Positions 1 to 8,056 of a stretch of 10,716 bases of DNA are shown piece after piece. Each line of letters opens with the position of its first letter. The first letter of the stretch is position 1. The translations under genes and the position numbers were made by a program. Source of the stretch: Euperipatoides rowelli (lineage: Eukaryota; Onychophora; Udeonychophora; Euonychophora; Peripatopsidae); the NCBI GenBank assembly GCA_003024985.2, contig PXIH01S0034147.1; one strand, 5' to 3'. The notes beneath the pieces were generated by a model, which saw only the letters and a program-made list of their open reading frames with translations, had not been told where the DNA came from and did no database searches.

Positions 1-1215
1 GACTGCAAATAAAAAAAATTAGGCTTTGAATTCTGATTGGTCTGTGAAGAAAACGGCTGTCTGGTCCGAAAACCACACCACTAATATTACTAGAGTTCAC
101 TCGAGATTTTTCAGCAAAGATTATAGATGTGCCGTCAGCATAAAGATTTATAATTGATACATATTGGCAATAAAAGTCGAATTAAACAAGCATTTTTTTT
201 TACAATAATACACAAATCAATGAAAGTTGAAATAGGCATTGATAAACCACTTTAACAATCCTTAAAGATGAGACACCTTAGATAACAAAATGATCCCTTG
301 AGGGTGTTACTTATGCAAGCATATAAATATTTACAGCTGAATAGTTTTGGTTTTTAACAACTAATGCTAAGAGTGAGCTTAGTTTTAGCAAACCAATTTT
401 TTTAAATTATAAATATTACATAAACAAAAATACTGTTTATAACAATTTCACGATTTTCTCCCTTATATAATAAAATGTGTTTGAATTAATAACTTGATAT
501 ATTTTGAAAGAAGGCAACTGACTACTGTAGCTCCTCAAAACTTTCTATTCTAAACATTATAAGGAAGAGGTGGGAAAAAAAACCTGTTTACCATTTCCAT
601 CATTATTTAGATTTATTTGTTTGGAGTTGAAACAATATTTTTTTTTTTAAAAAAAAATAATGATTTGTCCTGTTTTAAATAATTATGTAATTTGATTACT
701 ATTATATTTTTTTTATCAAGTTTGATTTTCAATATGTAATTATAATTATTTTAAAATAGTTAATTATAATGTAAATTTTTTAATGCTATGCATATTTTTA
801 AAAATATTCATTTACAGTATATTTAGTATAGGCTTTACTATTCGCAGTATTTCAAATGTTTTTCTTTTGTAAAAAGACCTTTTTGTAATTTTGTTTTATT
901 TTAATTTAATCAATGTTGAATTATTAAAAAAAAGCAATTATTATATTAAGGTTATTTAAAATAATAATAAAAAAAACACTACTAAAAATATTGCATATGT
1001 TTTAAAAATGTTAGAATCTATACCACATCTATTGTATTCATATACTGTTAATACCATGCATCCTATTCTGATTAGCATTTGTAACTAAATATAGTTAATT
1101 TCATGTTATTTAAAAAGGAAAAATTTGGGGTCATCTCCCTTTAACTCCTACTGAAGTTCAACCGCCCCCTCCCTACCTGTTTTTTTTTTTTTGTAATTTC
1201 AGTTAGCCTAAAACG

Positions 1216-1285
1216 TTTTAGTATTTTTTTTGTATTTTAAGTAAAAGGTTTTAGTATTTTGGGATGTAGATCTTAGTATTTTGGG
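1216..1285. repeat. Short dispersed/tandem TTTAGTATTTT word repeat
   Basis: The 12-mer TTTTAGTATTTT occurs at 1216-1227 and 1249-1260, and a related CTTAGTATTTTGGG at 1272-1285. The last two copies are both followed by GGG. This looks like a small degenerate minisatellite or locally slipped sequence. It lies just downstream of a run of at least 14 T after a C-rich patch at 1160-1178. Confidence 0.5.
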
Positions 1286-1834
1286 TTTTACTGGGTTGTC
1301 AGGTATGTACTATATAAACAACAAGCATGGTTGTGAACAAATAATACGTGGAGTTAATAATGTAGTGGGAGTTGCTAACAGACGGGTTATTATATATATA
1401 TATCGTCACATTCAGACAAAATCTCACCATTTTCATTTTAGGAAGATTTGCTATTTTATTTAATCATATTTTTTTAAAAAAAAATAAGAATAAATTACCG
1501 TACTTTTAGAATTTCTTAAACATACAACCTTGTCTCCTGATAGGCTAGTATCAATCTGAAATGCAAATTATTGTTTCAATAATCCAAAGAACTGCTGCCA
1601 CAATAGTATACAACCAGCAATGAATTAATTAACAGAGTATATGTTAATGTCTTTATTTAGTAACTAATTAAAAGTAGTAGGCTACCTTCGTGATTACATT
1701 GAGTTAATATTATACACAAACGCCCTCACAAAACAAAACCTTTGCAAGAGTAAGTCTGCAAAAATATTGCTATAGAATATTTTTTTAAGGCTTTGCCCCA
1801 TTAAATCCTTACTTGGGTCCACTTATCGATGGGA

Positions 1835-1845
1835 GGGGGGGGGGG
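1835..1845. repeat. Run of 11 G
   Basis: An uninterrupted G11 tract, preceded by GGGA, stands out in DNA this A+T-rich. It is a homopolymer microsatellite in the presumed intron, and its length is prone to both sequencing error and polymorphism. Confidence 0.9.
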
Positions 1846-2168
1846 TGCAAATGATTTTGGACTGTGGAGAAGAGTACAAAAATTTTCTAACTCATTGAAC
1901 ATTTCATAACTTGAGAGGTCTCTAATATTATTGTTCCTTTTAACATTTTACGCTCAGATTTAAATATAAAAATATGTTTTTCATCATCATTCTCTTTCTC
2001 ATGATAATCATCATCCTATCTTCCTCCTTTTTGTCATCCATGTATCTTTAGCCTAATCATGATCATTGCTACCAGCGTAATTTTATTATAATTTTATTCA
2101 GCTTCACATAATTGATCTTCAGTATATTCATTGCTATTGTTTTTGTTTATTCTTTGTATAATTTTAGC

Positions 2169-2345
2169 TACAGTATATTCATATTATTTATTTATTTATC
2201 TAATATTTATTGTCTTTTATTATTTTAATAAAATGTCATAAAGCCAATTGTTTTGGAGAACCAGAGAAATGCGCTAAATAATAAACAATGGCTTTATATG
2301 ATAAATATTAACTAAATAAATAAATAAATATAACATATACAGTAT
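2169..2345. repeat. Imperfect AT-rich inverted repeat (possible MITE or SINE tail)
   Basis: The left arm starts with TACAGTATATTC, runs through (TTTA)n and TAATATTTA, and ends AAGCCAATTGTT (2241-2252). The right arm starts AACAATGGCTT (2284-2294) and runs through TAAATATTA, (AAAT)n and ends near ATACAGTATG at 2337-2346. Reverse-complementing the right arm reproduces the order of blocks in the left arm, with an extra ~26-bp insert in the left arm around 2210-2235. The ~31-nt loop holds GAGAAATGCGCTAAATA, which resembles the GCGCTATATAA-type 3' ends seen in some tRNA-derived SINEs of marine animals. That resemblance is from memory and weak. Low complexity inflates part of the match, but the GCC-TTGTT blocks are specific. 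Confidence 0.55.
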
Positions 2346-2734
2346 GTGAGCATTTTCTTTCTATAGTATATAATTTTTTTTAATCATTAAAAATATTAAG
2401 AAATATACAGTATTTTCAATCAACCATAATTACAGAGAAATTACTTTAAATTGTCTTACTGTGTAATTTGGAGTATCAAGATATTGAATTTTAGGATGTA
2501 TCATTTACCTGAACTGTCGATGAATATTCTAGATTTGAACATATAATCATATACTGTATAATATGAATAACATACGGTTATATGACGACTGAATTGAACA
2601 ACCTTTGTAACTCTATTGCAAACATTTTTATTTCTACAGTAACATATAGTTTTGTGACAATTTCAGTTTAGACTTTCTGAGAATATTATTTTAAAGATTT
2701 TCTTTTTCATTAGACAATTGTTATTATTTTGCAG

Positions 2735-2857
2735 ATATTGTTTGGCATACCTTTTGGGCCCCAAATTGATTTGTGGTCATTAGGTTGCACATTAGCCGAA
2801 TTATATATAGGCTTTCCTTTATTTTATGGAGAAGATAAAGAAGAAATCTTAACAAAG
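2735..2857 (+). CDS. Internal exon A of a CMGC (DYRK-like) protein kinase, partial gene
   Basis: A 41-codon exon encoding part of a Ser/Thr (possibly dual-specificity) kinase C-lobe. After ILFGIPFGPQ it reads IDLWSLGCTLAELYIGFPLF and then YGEDKEEILTK. This is kinase subdomain IX: the Asp of D-x-W-S-x-G that steadies the catalytic loop, followed by the GC-xx-AEL-x-G-x-PLF pattern typical of DYRK, HIPK and YAK kinases. The first residues (ILFG) sit where the family has the segment directly after the APE motif, so the preceding exon should end at or near that Glu. The acceptor is a T-rich tract ending TTTTGCAG and the donor is AAG|GTTAGT, both phase 0. Reading through the donor gives a stop 27 codons later, as expected for intron. 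ATP-binding and catalytic loops are not seen upstream in the window. Assignment to CMGC is firm. DYRK versus SRPK/CLK is an inference, because the following exon looks somewhat SRPK-like. Confidence 0.88.
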
Positions 2858-3115
2858 GTTAGTTGTTTTTATTATTATCTTAATATTACATTTCTTTATT
2901 GTTATGCTTATAGATGCCCTTATATAATTGCTTTGTAGATGTCTTATAAAAATAACTCATTTATTTATAAACTTTAAAAAGTTGTCTTGATCTGAGAACG
3001 AAGTCTTAAATCATTTCTGTTTTAGAACTGCATGTGAACAACAGTAGTCCATATTTATACTGTATTTCATATATTGTAAATTAGAACTAATGACTCAGTA
3101 ACAGAATTTTATCGG

Positions 3116-3163
3116 TTCCTATTCCACTTCCGATTCTTGAATTTCAACTCCGATTCCAACTCC
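3116..3163. repeat. Degenerate CTCCGATTCCAA minisatellite
   Basis: Repeated pyrimidine-rich units of the type CTTCCGATTC, ACTCCGATTCC and AACTCC occur across ~48 bp, with two GATTC cores 20 bp apart. This is an ordinary short simple repeat in the presumed kinase intron, followed by an A13 run near 3185 and T-runs at 3312-3341. Confidence 0.5.
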
Positions 3164-3311
3164 ACTGATCCCTCTTACCCCCACAAAAAAAAAAAAAGTT
3201 TTTTATAAACTGCCTATATAAGGAATGTTACCTGTTCAAAAACTGAGATGACTAGAAACCTTAAAAATGTGAAAAATGCTTTATACAGAATTTACAATTT
3301 ATTGTATTGTA

Positions 3312-3341
3312 TTTTTTTTTTTCCTTTTTTTTTTTTTTTTT
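3312..3341. repeat. Poly(T) tract, T11-CC-T17
   Basis: T11 at 3312-3322, CC, then T17 at 3325-3341. No AG follows closely with coding sequence, so this is not an acceptor. It may be the poly(A) tail of an old minus-strand retro-insert, but no SINE body could be recognised beside it. Confidence 0.8.
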
Positions 3342-3435
3342 GATCTATGATTTGTCTGACTAAAATAAATTGTAGAAGAACAAGTTATTATTATGGTATA
3401 GTCATAATTTGAACATTATTTCTAGTTAGGTAACA

Positions 3436-3456
3436 CCATCTACATGCAGTAGATGG
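3436..3456. repeat. Perfect 8-bp hairpin CCATCTAC-atgca-GTAGATGG
   Basis: Two perfect 8-bp arms (3436-3443 and 3449-3456) separated by the 5-nt loop ATGCA, in a presumed intron. It stands out in G+C from its surroundings. It could be a footprint or the end of a decayed inverted-repeat element. A related GGCGCCATCTA word occurs at 4415-4425. Confidence 0.6.
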
Positions 3457-3680
3457 CCATTTCATTATGTAAATATTGTATATTTCCAATGTTAACATGA
3501 GAAATATAGAATATTTACTATATATAATTGAATGGCCTGAAAATTAAGGTTTAGTTGTCCAAATTAACATGCCTTGGATTAATTTATTCATCCAAAGTAT
3601 AATATCAAAAAATGTCTTTATTTATGAGGGAAAGTGGACATCATAGTGAAAGTTAGTGGTTCTTCCTAATTAGCAATAAC

Positions 3681-4366
3681 CCTAGAGGCATGTTCGTCAT
3701 TAGATTTTTTTCAATGCGTTCAATTTATTTGGTTTATACCTGGTCACGTGACATTTAATTTTATAGACGAACTATCAAAGTTAGCCTTTTCTGAGTAGCA
3801 AAGTACTCGATCATAATAAAATAGTTTAGTTTGCTTTTATGCAACAATTATTCTGATGCAATTGAAGATGAAATTCTAACTTATTGATAAAATGAAAAAA
3901 AAAAAATGTTTGTATTGAAGACTATTTTCAAAGATTAGCATTTTCAAATTACAGCATTAATCCTTTCAGGTAAAGACTTGAGCAGGCTTACTTACGGGGA
4001 TATTTAAAATCAATGTATTTTCCCCCTTAAAAAATGAATCTAAAATTCATTATTAGGATTGCAGATGATTAAAATGAAAAATTATTGCTACCCCATCATC
4101 ACTCTGTTTTTATAACAATTTCAATCTCTTTAATAAATCCAAGCTGATGCAATGATAACATTTTTGTTGGCCATTATGAAAACCAAATCTCACGAAGTTA
4201 ACTACTTCTCGAGCAGGGTAAAAAAGTTTGAAACGAAACTAACGTAATGAACTAGATTTTTTAATGACGAACGGTCGAGTTAATTTTATGCGCTTAATGA
4301 TGAACGAAAAAGTATCGAATAGTTTAAATAATTCTAAAAGTTAACTATTGACGAACACGCCTTAGG
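3681..4366. mobile_element. Candidate non-autonomous DNA transposon (MITE-like) with ~20-bp TIRs
   Basis: The left end at 3681 reads CCTAGAGGCATGTTCGTCAT. The reverse complement of 4347-4366 reads CCTAAGGCGTGTTCGTCAAT. They align with about one indel and one substitution over the first ~18 bases. Inside, the word GACGAAC or its complement recurs at 3692-3699 (complement), 3766-3772, 4265-4272 and 4349-4356, with a one-base variant at 4298-4305. The sub-terminal block at 4240-4272, reverse-complemented, again resembles the left end: GTTCGTCATTA followed by an AT stretch and CATTACGTT, against CAATGCGTT on the left. The element is ~686 bp with no coding frame, so it would depend on a transposase elsewhere. 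No clear target-site duplication was found, and the superfamily is unassigned. It lies wholly within the kinase intron between exons A and B. Confidence 0.6.
3743..3752. promoter_or_regulatory. Palindromic E-box GTCACGTGAC
   Basis: A perfect 10-bp palindrome matching the extended E-box bound by bHLH-zip factors (the TFEB/USF type in animals). It lies inside the candidate transposon. The sequence match is direct. Any regulatory role is unproven, and one such site is not strong evidence. A CACGTGAC also occurs at 10008-10015. Confidence 0.25.
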
Positions 4367-4440
4367 TACAGTATACAGTATTAGAAAATTTCAAGGAAAA
4401 TTTTAATTGATAGTGGCGCCATCTAATAGCTGCCTTTTAA

Positions 4441-4463
4441 TTTTTTTTTTTTTTTTTTTTTTT
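4441..4463 (+). promoter_or_regulatory. T23 homopolymer forming the polypyrimidine tract of the exon B acceptor
   Basis: Twenty-three uninterrupted T are followed at once by AAG and the exon at 4467. It serves as the polypyrimidine tract of the acceptor. No consensus branch point is obvious, though TTAAT and CTAAT words lie within 50 bp upstream (for example CTAAT at 4423-4427). A homopolymer of this length is likely to vary between individuals. Confidence 0.75.
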
Positions 4464-4466
4464 AAG

Positions 4467-4572
4467 ATTACCAGTTTATTGGGGTCTTTTCCTAGAGATG
4501 TTGTATCTTGTGGGAAATATTATGCAAGCTTACAGGAACACACACTATGTAAAAAGCAATCTTTTAGTTTAG
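4467..4572 (+). CDS. Internal exon B of the same CMGC kinase
   Basis: A 35-codon exon plus one base. It begins ITSLLGSFPRDVVSCGKYY and continues ASLQEHTLCKKQSFSL. The pattern hydrophobic-x-x-LLG-x-FPR-x(5)-GKY matches the segment of DYRK, CLK and SRPK kinases that follows subdomain IX (family versions read like 'ELLG..P+....GKYS'). The acceptor is a pure run of 23 T followed by AAG, and the donor is TTTAG|GTAAGT, a near-perfect consensus. It enters in phase 0, matching the upstream exon, and leaves in phase 1, matching the downstream exon (the split codon becomes Asp). The stretch QEHTLCKKQSF, where CMGC kinases carry variable insert sequence, is not recognisable by itself. An open frame continues past the donor to 4664, but those codons are intron-like. 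Phase agreement on both sides is the main reason to accept the exon. Confidence 0.85.
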
Positions 4573-6951
4573 GTAAGTATAAAAGACTAAAGGGGTTTTT
4601 ATTTGTGCCCTTGGGCTACTCAAAAATTAAATATGAATATTTCCAAAACAGAATTTCTGTATGAAACATTTAAGTTTGGGGGACTTTATGTAATCCTTAC
4701 TTAATGGTCTTGCAACACAACTCAGATCATCCTTAAAGACAAGAGAGGTTGAACATTATTCCTGTATACTTATTAAACTTTTTTAAGTGAATTATGTTCT
4801 TAATTTTGCCATAACAATTTTATTGTTTATTATAATAAAGTAATGTAAATAAAAAATTATTTTTTTCTTTGTTGTTGTTTGTAAGAAGAAAAAAAATCTG
4901 AAAATTATTTTTAAGTCAATGTAATAATTTATTGAAGCTGATATTAATAAAATGGACATATTTTATTATTTTGAAGTTTAATGTGTGAATTTAAAAATAT
5001 AGACTAATCAGAACACAAAGAATTCACTTGTGTTGAAAATTTCATTGTAAAGTGGCCTTTTTATGTTCGACTGTAGCAACCAGCTTTAATTAATTTTATG
5101 TGAAAAATTAGAAGTTTTTGCGATGTATTTTACAAATTTATTATTTTATATTTTTTTTACAAAGACATTTACTAAATACTTTACTGACCATTTTAAATTT
5201 AATATAAAATTAATGTATTAAATTAATACTTAACGTAACATCAACTTTTCTTATTTTCGTTTGATTCAAGTGCAAAGTTCCAGTTTTTATTTAGAACTGC
5301 ATAACAAAACAACAAGTTTAGTTCAATAAGCAATTCAAATCAAAGAAAGCTTTATCCACATCAATGCAATGATGTTTGGAAGTCAATTACTGGTTCTAGA
5401 CTGCTACTCTGCTAATTATTTCTGGTATTGGTGGAAGATCACCAATTAATGAAGATTCAACTCTTCATGTTTTGAGAAATTATACTGATAAGTAGAGTAG
5501 ACTGGCCCTAGAGAAAGTCATTTCAATAATTTTGAATAAACTTCACATAATAAATATTTTTATGTCAATACAACTTGGTGTCTAGCGGGCCGGATTTAAA
5601 TAAATCAGAGAGCCAATTTAAGTTAATGCATGCAAGTAAAGTCACTTTAATTTATTAGGTAATAATAATAATCATATTAGTCGCAGCAATATTAATAATA
5701 AATTATAATATAGGTAGCAATATTAATATATTCCATCTACAGGACAAATCATGTGTCAAAAACCTGTGAGTAGTAGCCTATAACAAAGTAAAATGCAGAA
5801 TTGAAATACAAAAACGACCATAAATTTTCAACTATAATAATTTCAATCAGAAAAGTTTTAAATGCAAATTTTTTTTACAGAAAGAAACTGATTTTAATTT
5901 TGCAATGAGTTTATTTCTGTCAAACTTAATTTATTAAATATTTTAGGATTGAAAAGTTATTTTTTTGTATCTATCTACAGTAGTTCTATAAACTATTCTC
6001 ACACTTTACCTTACAAGTATTTAACATAAAAATATCAGTAAATGTTGACCAAAATTGTTGTTAACCAACATTTCTTACAGTACATAATTTTTTTTTAAAA
6101 AAAAAAAACGCAGTCCATTTTTCAAATTCTATAATTTTTTAAATATACACTAATCTTTGTGCATTTGGGCAACAAAAATTCCAATCCAAATTAATAAAAT
6201 CAACAAAAATGAGGAGTGTTGAATCCAAACGCAACATGTCCACCATGAACTAAAATTGAGTTAAGGGTGAGAAACATATTCTTAAGAGCATTTCAAACCA
6301 TAAAAAATCAAGTTTTATTTTAATCATGAATATTGCTTGTTGTATACCATCAAGTTATAGAGTAACACTGTGTTTTTGGTGTTTCCTGAAAAATAAAATA
6401 ATATGGACAAGTTGCATTATGATCCTCTTTAATGTATAAGTACTTAGTAAAATTAATTTGTAGTTAACTAAACAGTGGTCTTACAAAGGATTCACTTTTG
6501 GCACCATTATATTTTAACACTTTGAATATTTACATGCATTCTAATATTACCCCCAACAAAGCAATTTTAGTCTCCGAGGATTTATTAGTAGCAGATCTAA
6601 ATATTAAAAAAAGGACACCTATGAGATTAGTGGAAAACCTTTGTGAATGAACAAATTAATCTGGGCAGTCAGAAATTTGATTTTAGGACATTTTCATTAA
6701 TTAGCAATAGCCATGAAATACTTTAGTTTTATCAGTCTCCGACTATCTAGTTTTTAAAAAAAATCATCTATAGAAACTTTTAAAAAAAAACAACCGAATT
6801 TTAAAATCTTTAATACATTACCTATTAAAATTTAATACCTGCTTTAAAAAATTGCAATGGTTTGTTCCTCTCTCCTCCCCTTTTCCTTCTTCCAGTTTTA
6901 ACAAAATAATTTAATTTCTGCTATTAAGTTTGTGTTTCTTCCATTTTTCAG
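4573..6951 (+). other. Kinase intron between exons B and C, no gene or clear element
   Basis: A 2.4-kb GT-AG intron (GTAAGT to TTTTTCAG) joining phase-1 exon ends. Contents: AT-rich low complexity; a direct repeat of AGCAATATTAATA (near 5684 and 5717) within an AAT-rich patch at 5660-5730; a T9-A12 junction at 6088-6108; and several short 6-8 bp hairpins around 5430-5470 and 6043-6073 that are within expectation for this composition. I see no additional exon that keeps frame between B and C, and the phase match across B to C argues that none is needed. Confidence 0.6.
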
Positions 6952-7038
6952 ATCTGTATAAATTAATGAAAAGTTTGAAGAAGAATACAGATTACAATTT
7001 TATACATTTTCTAGCCGGCCTGCTTGAGTATAATCCAG
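6952..7038 (+). CDS. Internal exon C of the same CMGC kinase
   Basis: An 87-nt exon: two bases completing an Asp codon, 28 codons, then one base. It reads LYKLMKSLKKNTDYNF and IHFLAGLLEYNP. The F-x-FL-x-x-LLEY-x-P ending is the start of the last kinase helices before subdomain XI, where relatives read like 'FxDFLxxxLEYxPxxR'. The acceptor is TTTCTTCCATTTTTCAG and the donor is CCAG|GTAAGC, both strong. Entry is phase 1, compatible with the donor at 4572. Exit is phase 1, so the next exon should begin with two bases and then encode the invariant Arg and a T/S-x-x-EAL-x-HPF-like segment. I could not find a convincing one in the remaining 3.7 kb, so the gene probably continues beyond the window. 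With the two upstream exons it forms a continuous 105-residue stretch. Nothing suggests that it is a pseudogene. Confidence 0.85.
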
Positions 7039-7613
7039 GTAAGCAGTTGTCTCATATTTGCACGTCTCCCATAAATTAATCTGGAATTGTTCCATAAATG
7101 ACAAACTGAACATTAGATTCTCACTTGACTGTTTTTTGCATATTTATTATATTGGAGCTTTCTTTCAACAATCAGATCACATAACCCAGTGGTAAATAAA
7201 ACTAGAAGTACAGTACAGTATATACAGATAACATGAAACCAACCACTTGATCTAAATTGCTATTATTACACTTGCATGAAATTACAGATAACGAATTTCT
7301 GAGAGCATGCAAGCTAAGCGTAGATCACATGACCTACAGTTAAAGGTATACTATCACCAAAAAACAACTTAACTATTTAAAATTAGATTTAAAAAAAAAT
7401 GATACACATAATTTTCAATTCTCAATTATAAACTATTTAGTTGTTCTAATTTTAAAGTGGTGAATTTGGTCTTTTTTCTGGTCACCATTTCCGTTTTGCC
7501 ATTTTAGTGTACAAGCCAATAACGTAGACTTAGGCCCAGCATACTCCATTTTGCCTGGCAAACACACGGTAAACATTCCAATTTTTTTATATTCTTTACT
7601 TCTCCAGAGAAAT
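7039..7613. other. Downstream kinase intron or flank, no gene recognised
   Basis: Begins with the exon C donor GTAAGC. Contains part of the dispersed repeat ending at 7334, overlapping TACAGTA words at 7209-7220, and a TTAAAGGTATACTATCACC stretch at 7340-7358 that has the look of a transposon terminus (TTAA plus purine-rich start), although no matching inverted end was found. The reverse-complement-like pair TTTAAAATTAGA (7376-7387) and TCTAATTTTAAA (7445-7456) makes a 12-bp inverted repeat around an AT-rich core. Confidence 0.4.
7301..7334. repeat. Dispersed 34-bp repeat, copy 1
   Basis: GAGAGCATGCAAGCTA followed by AGCGTAGATCACATGACC. It matches 31 of 34 bases of the copy at 10203-10236. 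A partial relative of its last part, CAGATCACATAACC, lies at 7173-7186. CTATTATTACA occurs 41 bp upstream of this copy and just downstream of copy 2, suggesting a repeated unit longer than 34 bp. Confidence 0.75.
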
Positions 7614-7788
7614 ATGCCTTTAAAGTGTGTGGCTGTGGGATGCAGTAATAGTCAAAATAAGAAGAATCTTCACTTACACAAATTTCCTAATGCTGATACA
7701 ATAAGAAATAATTGGATAAAAAATATTAAGAGTGCAACCTGGACTCCAACAAAATACAACTTCTATATGTTCAAAACACTCCTCATAA
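7614..7788 (+). pseudogene. Frameshifted THAP-type zinc-finger fragment
   Basis: From ATG at 7614 the frame reads MPLKCVAVGCSNSQNKKN, a conserved THAP domain start with the first zinc ligands as C-x4-C. It continues with LHLHKFP, NNWIKNI and ATWTPTKYNFY, which match the conserved Pro, Trp and the W-x-P segment. The second ligand pair appears in the +1 frame: TGTTCAAAACAC at 7768-7779 encodes CSKH, the C-x2-H, about 42 residues after the second Cys, within the family's usual 35-50. A one-base shift therefore lies between the NFY codons and 7768. The residue after His is Ser where the family usually has Phe, and a stop follows at 7786-7788. In the original frame the protein runs on for 14 unrelated residues. 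THAP domains bind DNA and occur in cellular regulators and in P-element-like transposases; here a transposon relic is likely. A CTCCAG acceptor-like site precedes the ATG. Splicing out the shift cannot be wholly excluded, but the only GT there is weak. Confidence 0.75.
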
Positions 7789-7793
7789 ATAGG

Positions 7794-7950
7794 TTTTTAG
7801 CACATTTGTAGCAAATCAAATTTCATAATCGGATTCACTATGGGCAAATTAGATGACATATAAATTTACATGAAGATCGGATTAAAATTAATAAAGTTCT
7901 AAGACCTAACAGAAACATAAATAAACACTCGTAAGCAATGTTTGCACAAC
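7794..7950. repeat. Diverged direct repeat, copy A (~155 bp)
   Basis: Starts TTTTTAGCACATTTG and ends AATGTTTGCACAA. It aligns along its length with 8562-8696. Shared blocks include TTCATAATCGGA, CACTATGG, CAAATTAGATGACAT, GGATTAAA/AGATTAAA, GTTCTAAGAC/GTTCTGAGAC and ATGTTTGCACAA, in the same order and orientation, with several small indels. It begins six bases after the stop of the THAP relic, so it may be the 3' non-coding part of that element. Confidence 0.8.
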
Positions 7951-7958
7951 GGCGCTTT

Positions 7959-7973
7959 GAATCTCAGAGATTC
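7959..7973. repeat. Perfect 7+1+7 palindrome GAATCTC-a-GAGATTC
   Basis: A perfect short inverted repeat just after repeat copy A and 30 bp before the larger hairpin. Together they make a stem-loop-rich patch with higher G+C than the neighbourhood. Confidence 0.7.
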
Positions 7974-8002
7974 AGACCTACATTGTCATGCAGCCCAAAA
8001 AC

Positions 8003-8056
8003 AACCAATCAGAGATTGGCTTGCATTCTATCTGCAAGCAGACCTCTGATTGGCTT
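8003..8056. repeat. Long hairpin with 22-23 bp arms
   Basis: The left arm 8003-8024 starts AACCAATCAGAG and ends TTGGCTTGC. The right arm 8034-8056 starts GCAAGCAGA and ends CTCTGATTGGCTT. Reverse-complemented, the right arm matches the left with about three mismatches and one extra base. The loop is 9 nt (8025-8033). This is far beyond the chance hairpins of the window and resembles a compact terminal or sub-terminal fold of a transposon. ATTGG/CCAAT words (7-8 bp) are contained in both arms, but a CCAAT-box role is not supported. Confidence 0.8.

Larger units (their letters stand above)
1..2734. other. AT-rich upstream intron or flank of the kinase gene, no gene recognised
   Basis: No exon could be supported here. 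The activation loop, DFG and HRD motifs that must precede the exon at 2735 were looked for and not found, so this is probably a long intron. Contents: many homopolymer runs; a T11-A9 junction at 638-657 and T7-A9 at 1469-1484; three copies of a TTTAGTATTTT-like word at 1216-1227, 1249-1260 and 1272-1285; a run of 11 G at 1835-1845; a TCATCATC-rich low-complexity patch around 1980-2043; and the inverted repeat at 2169-2345. The short open frame at 1281-1463 has no recognisable domain. Confidence 0.55.

Noticed and set aside
1281-1463. 60-residue open frame.
   Set aside because: Low-complexity composition, no recognisable domain, no splice context, and overlap with a TATATA run.
1852-1899. GATTTTGGACTG encodes DFGL and could suggest a kinase DFG exon upstream of 2735.
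   Set aside because: Flanking residues do not fit a kinase activation loop, a stop follows after 18 codons, and there are no convincing splice sites; the G11 run sits just before it.
4573-4664. Continuation of the open frame past the exon at 4467-4572.
   Set aside because: The strong GTAAGT donor, the phase match to 6952 and the loss of kinase-like sequence after it all indicate intron.
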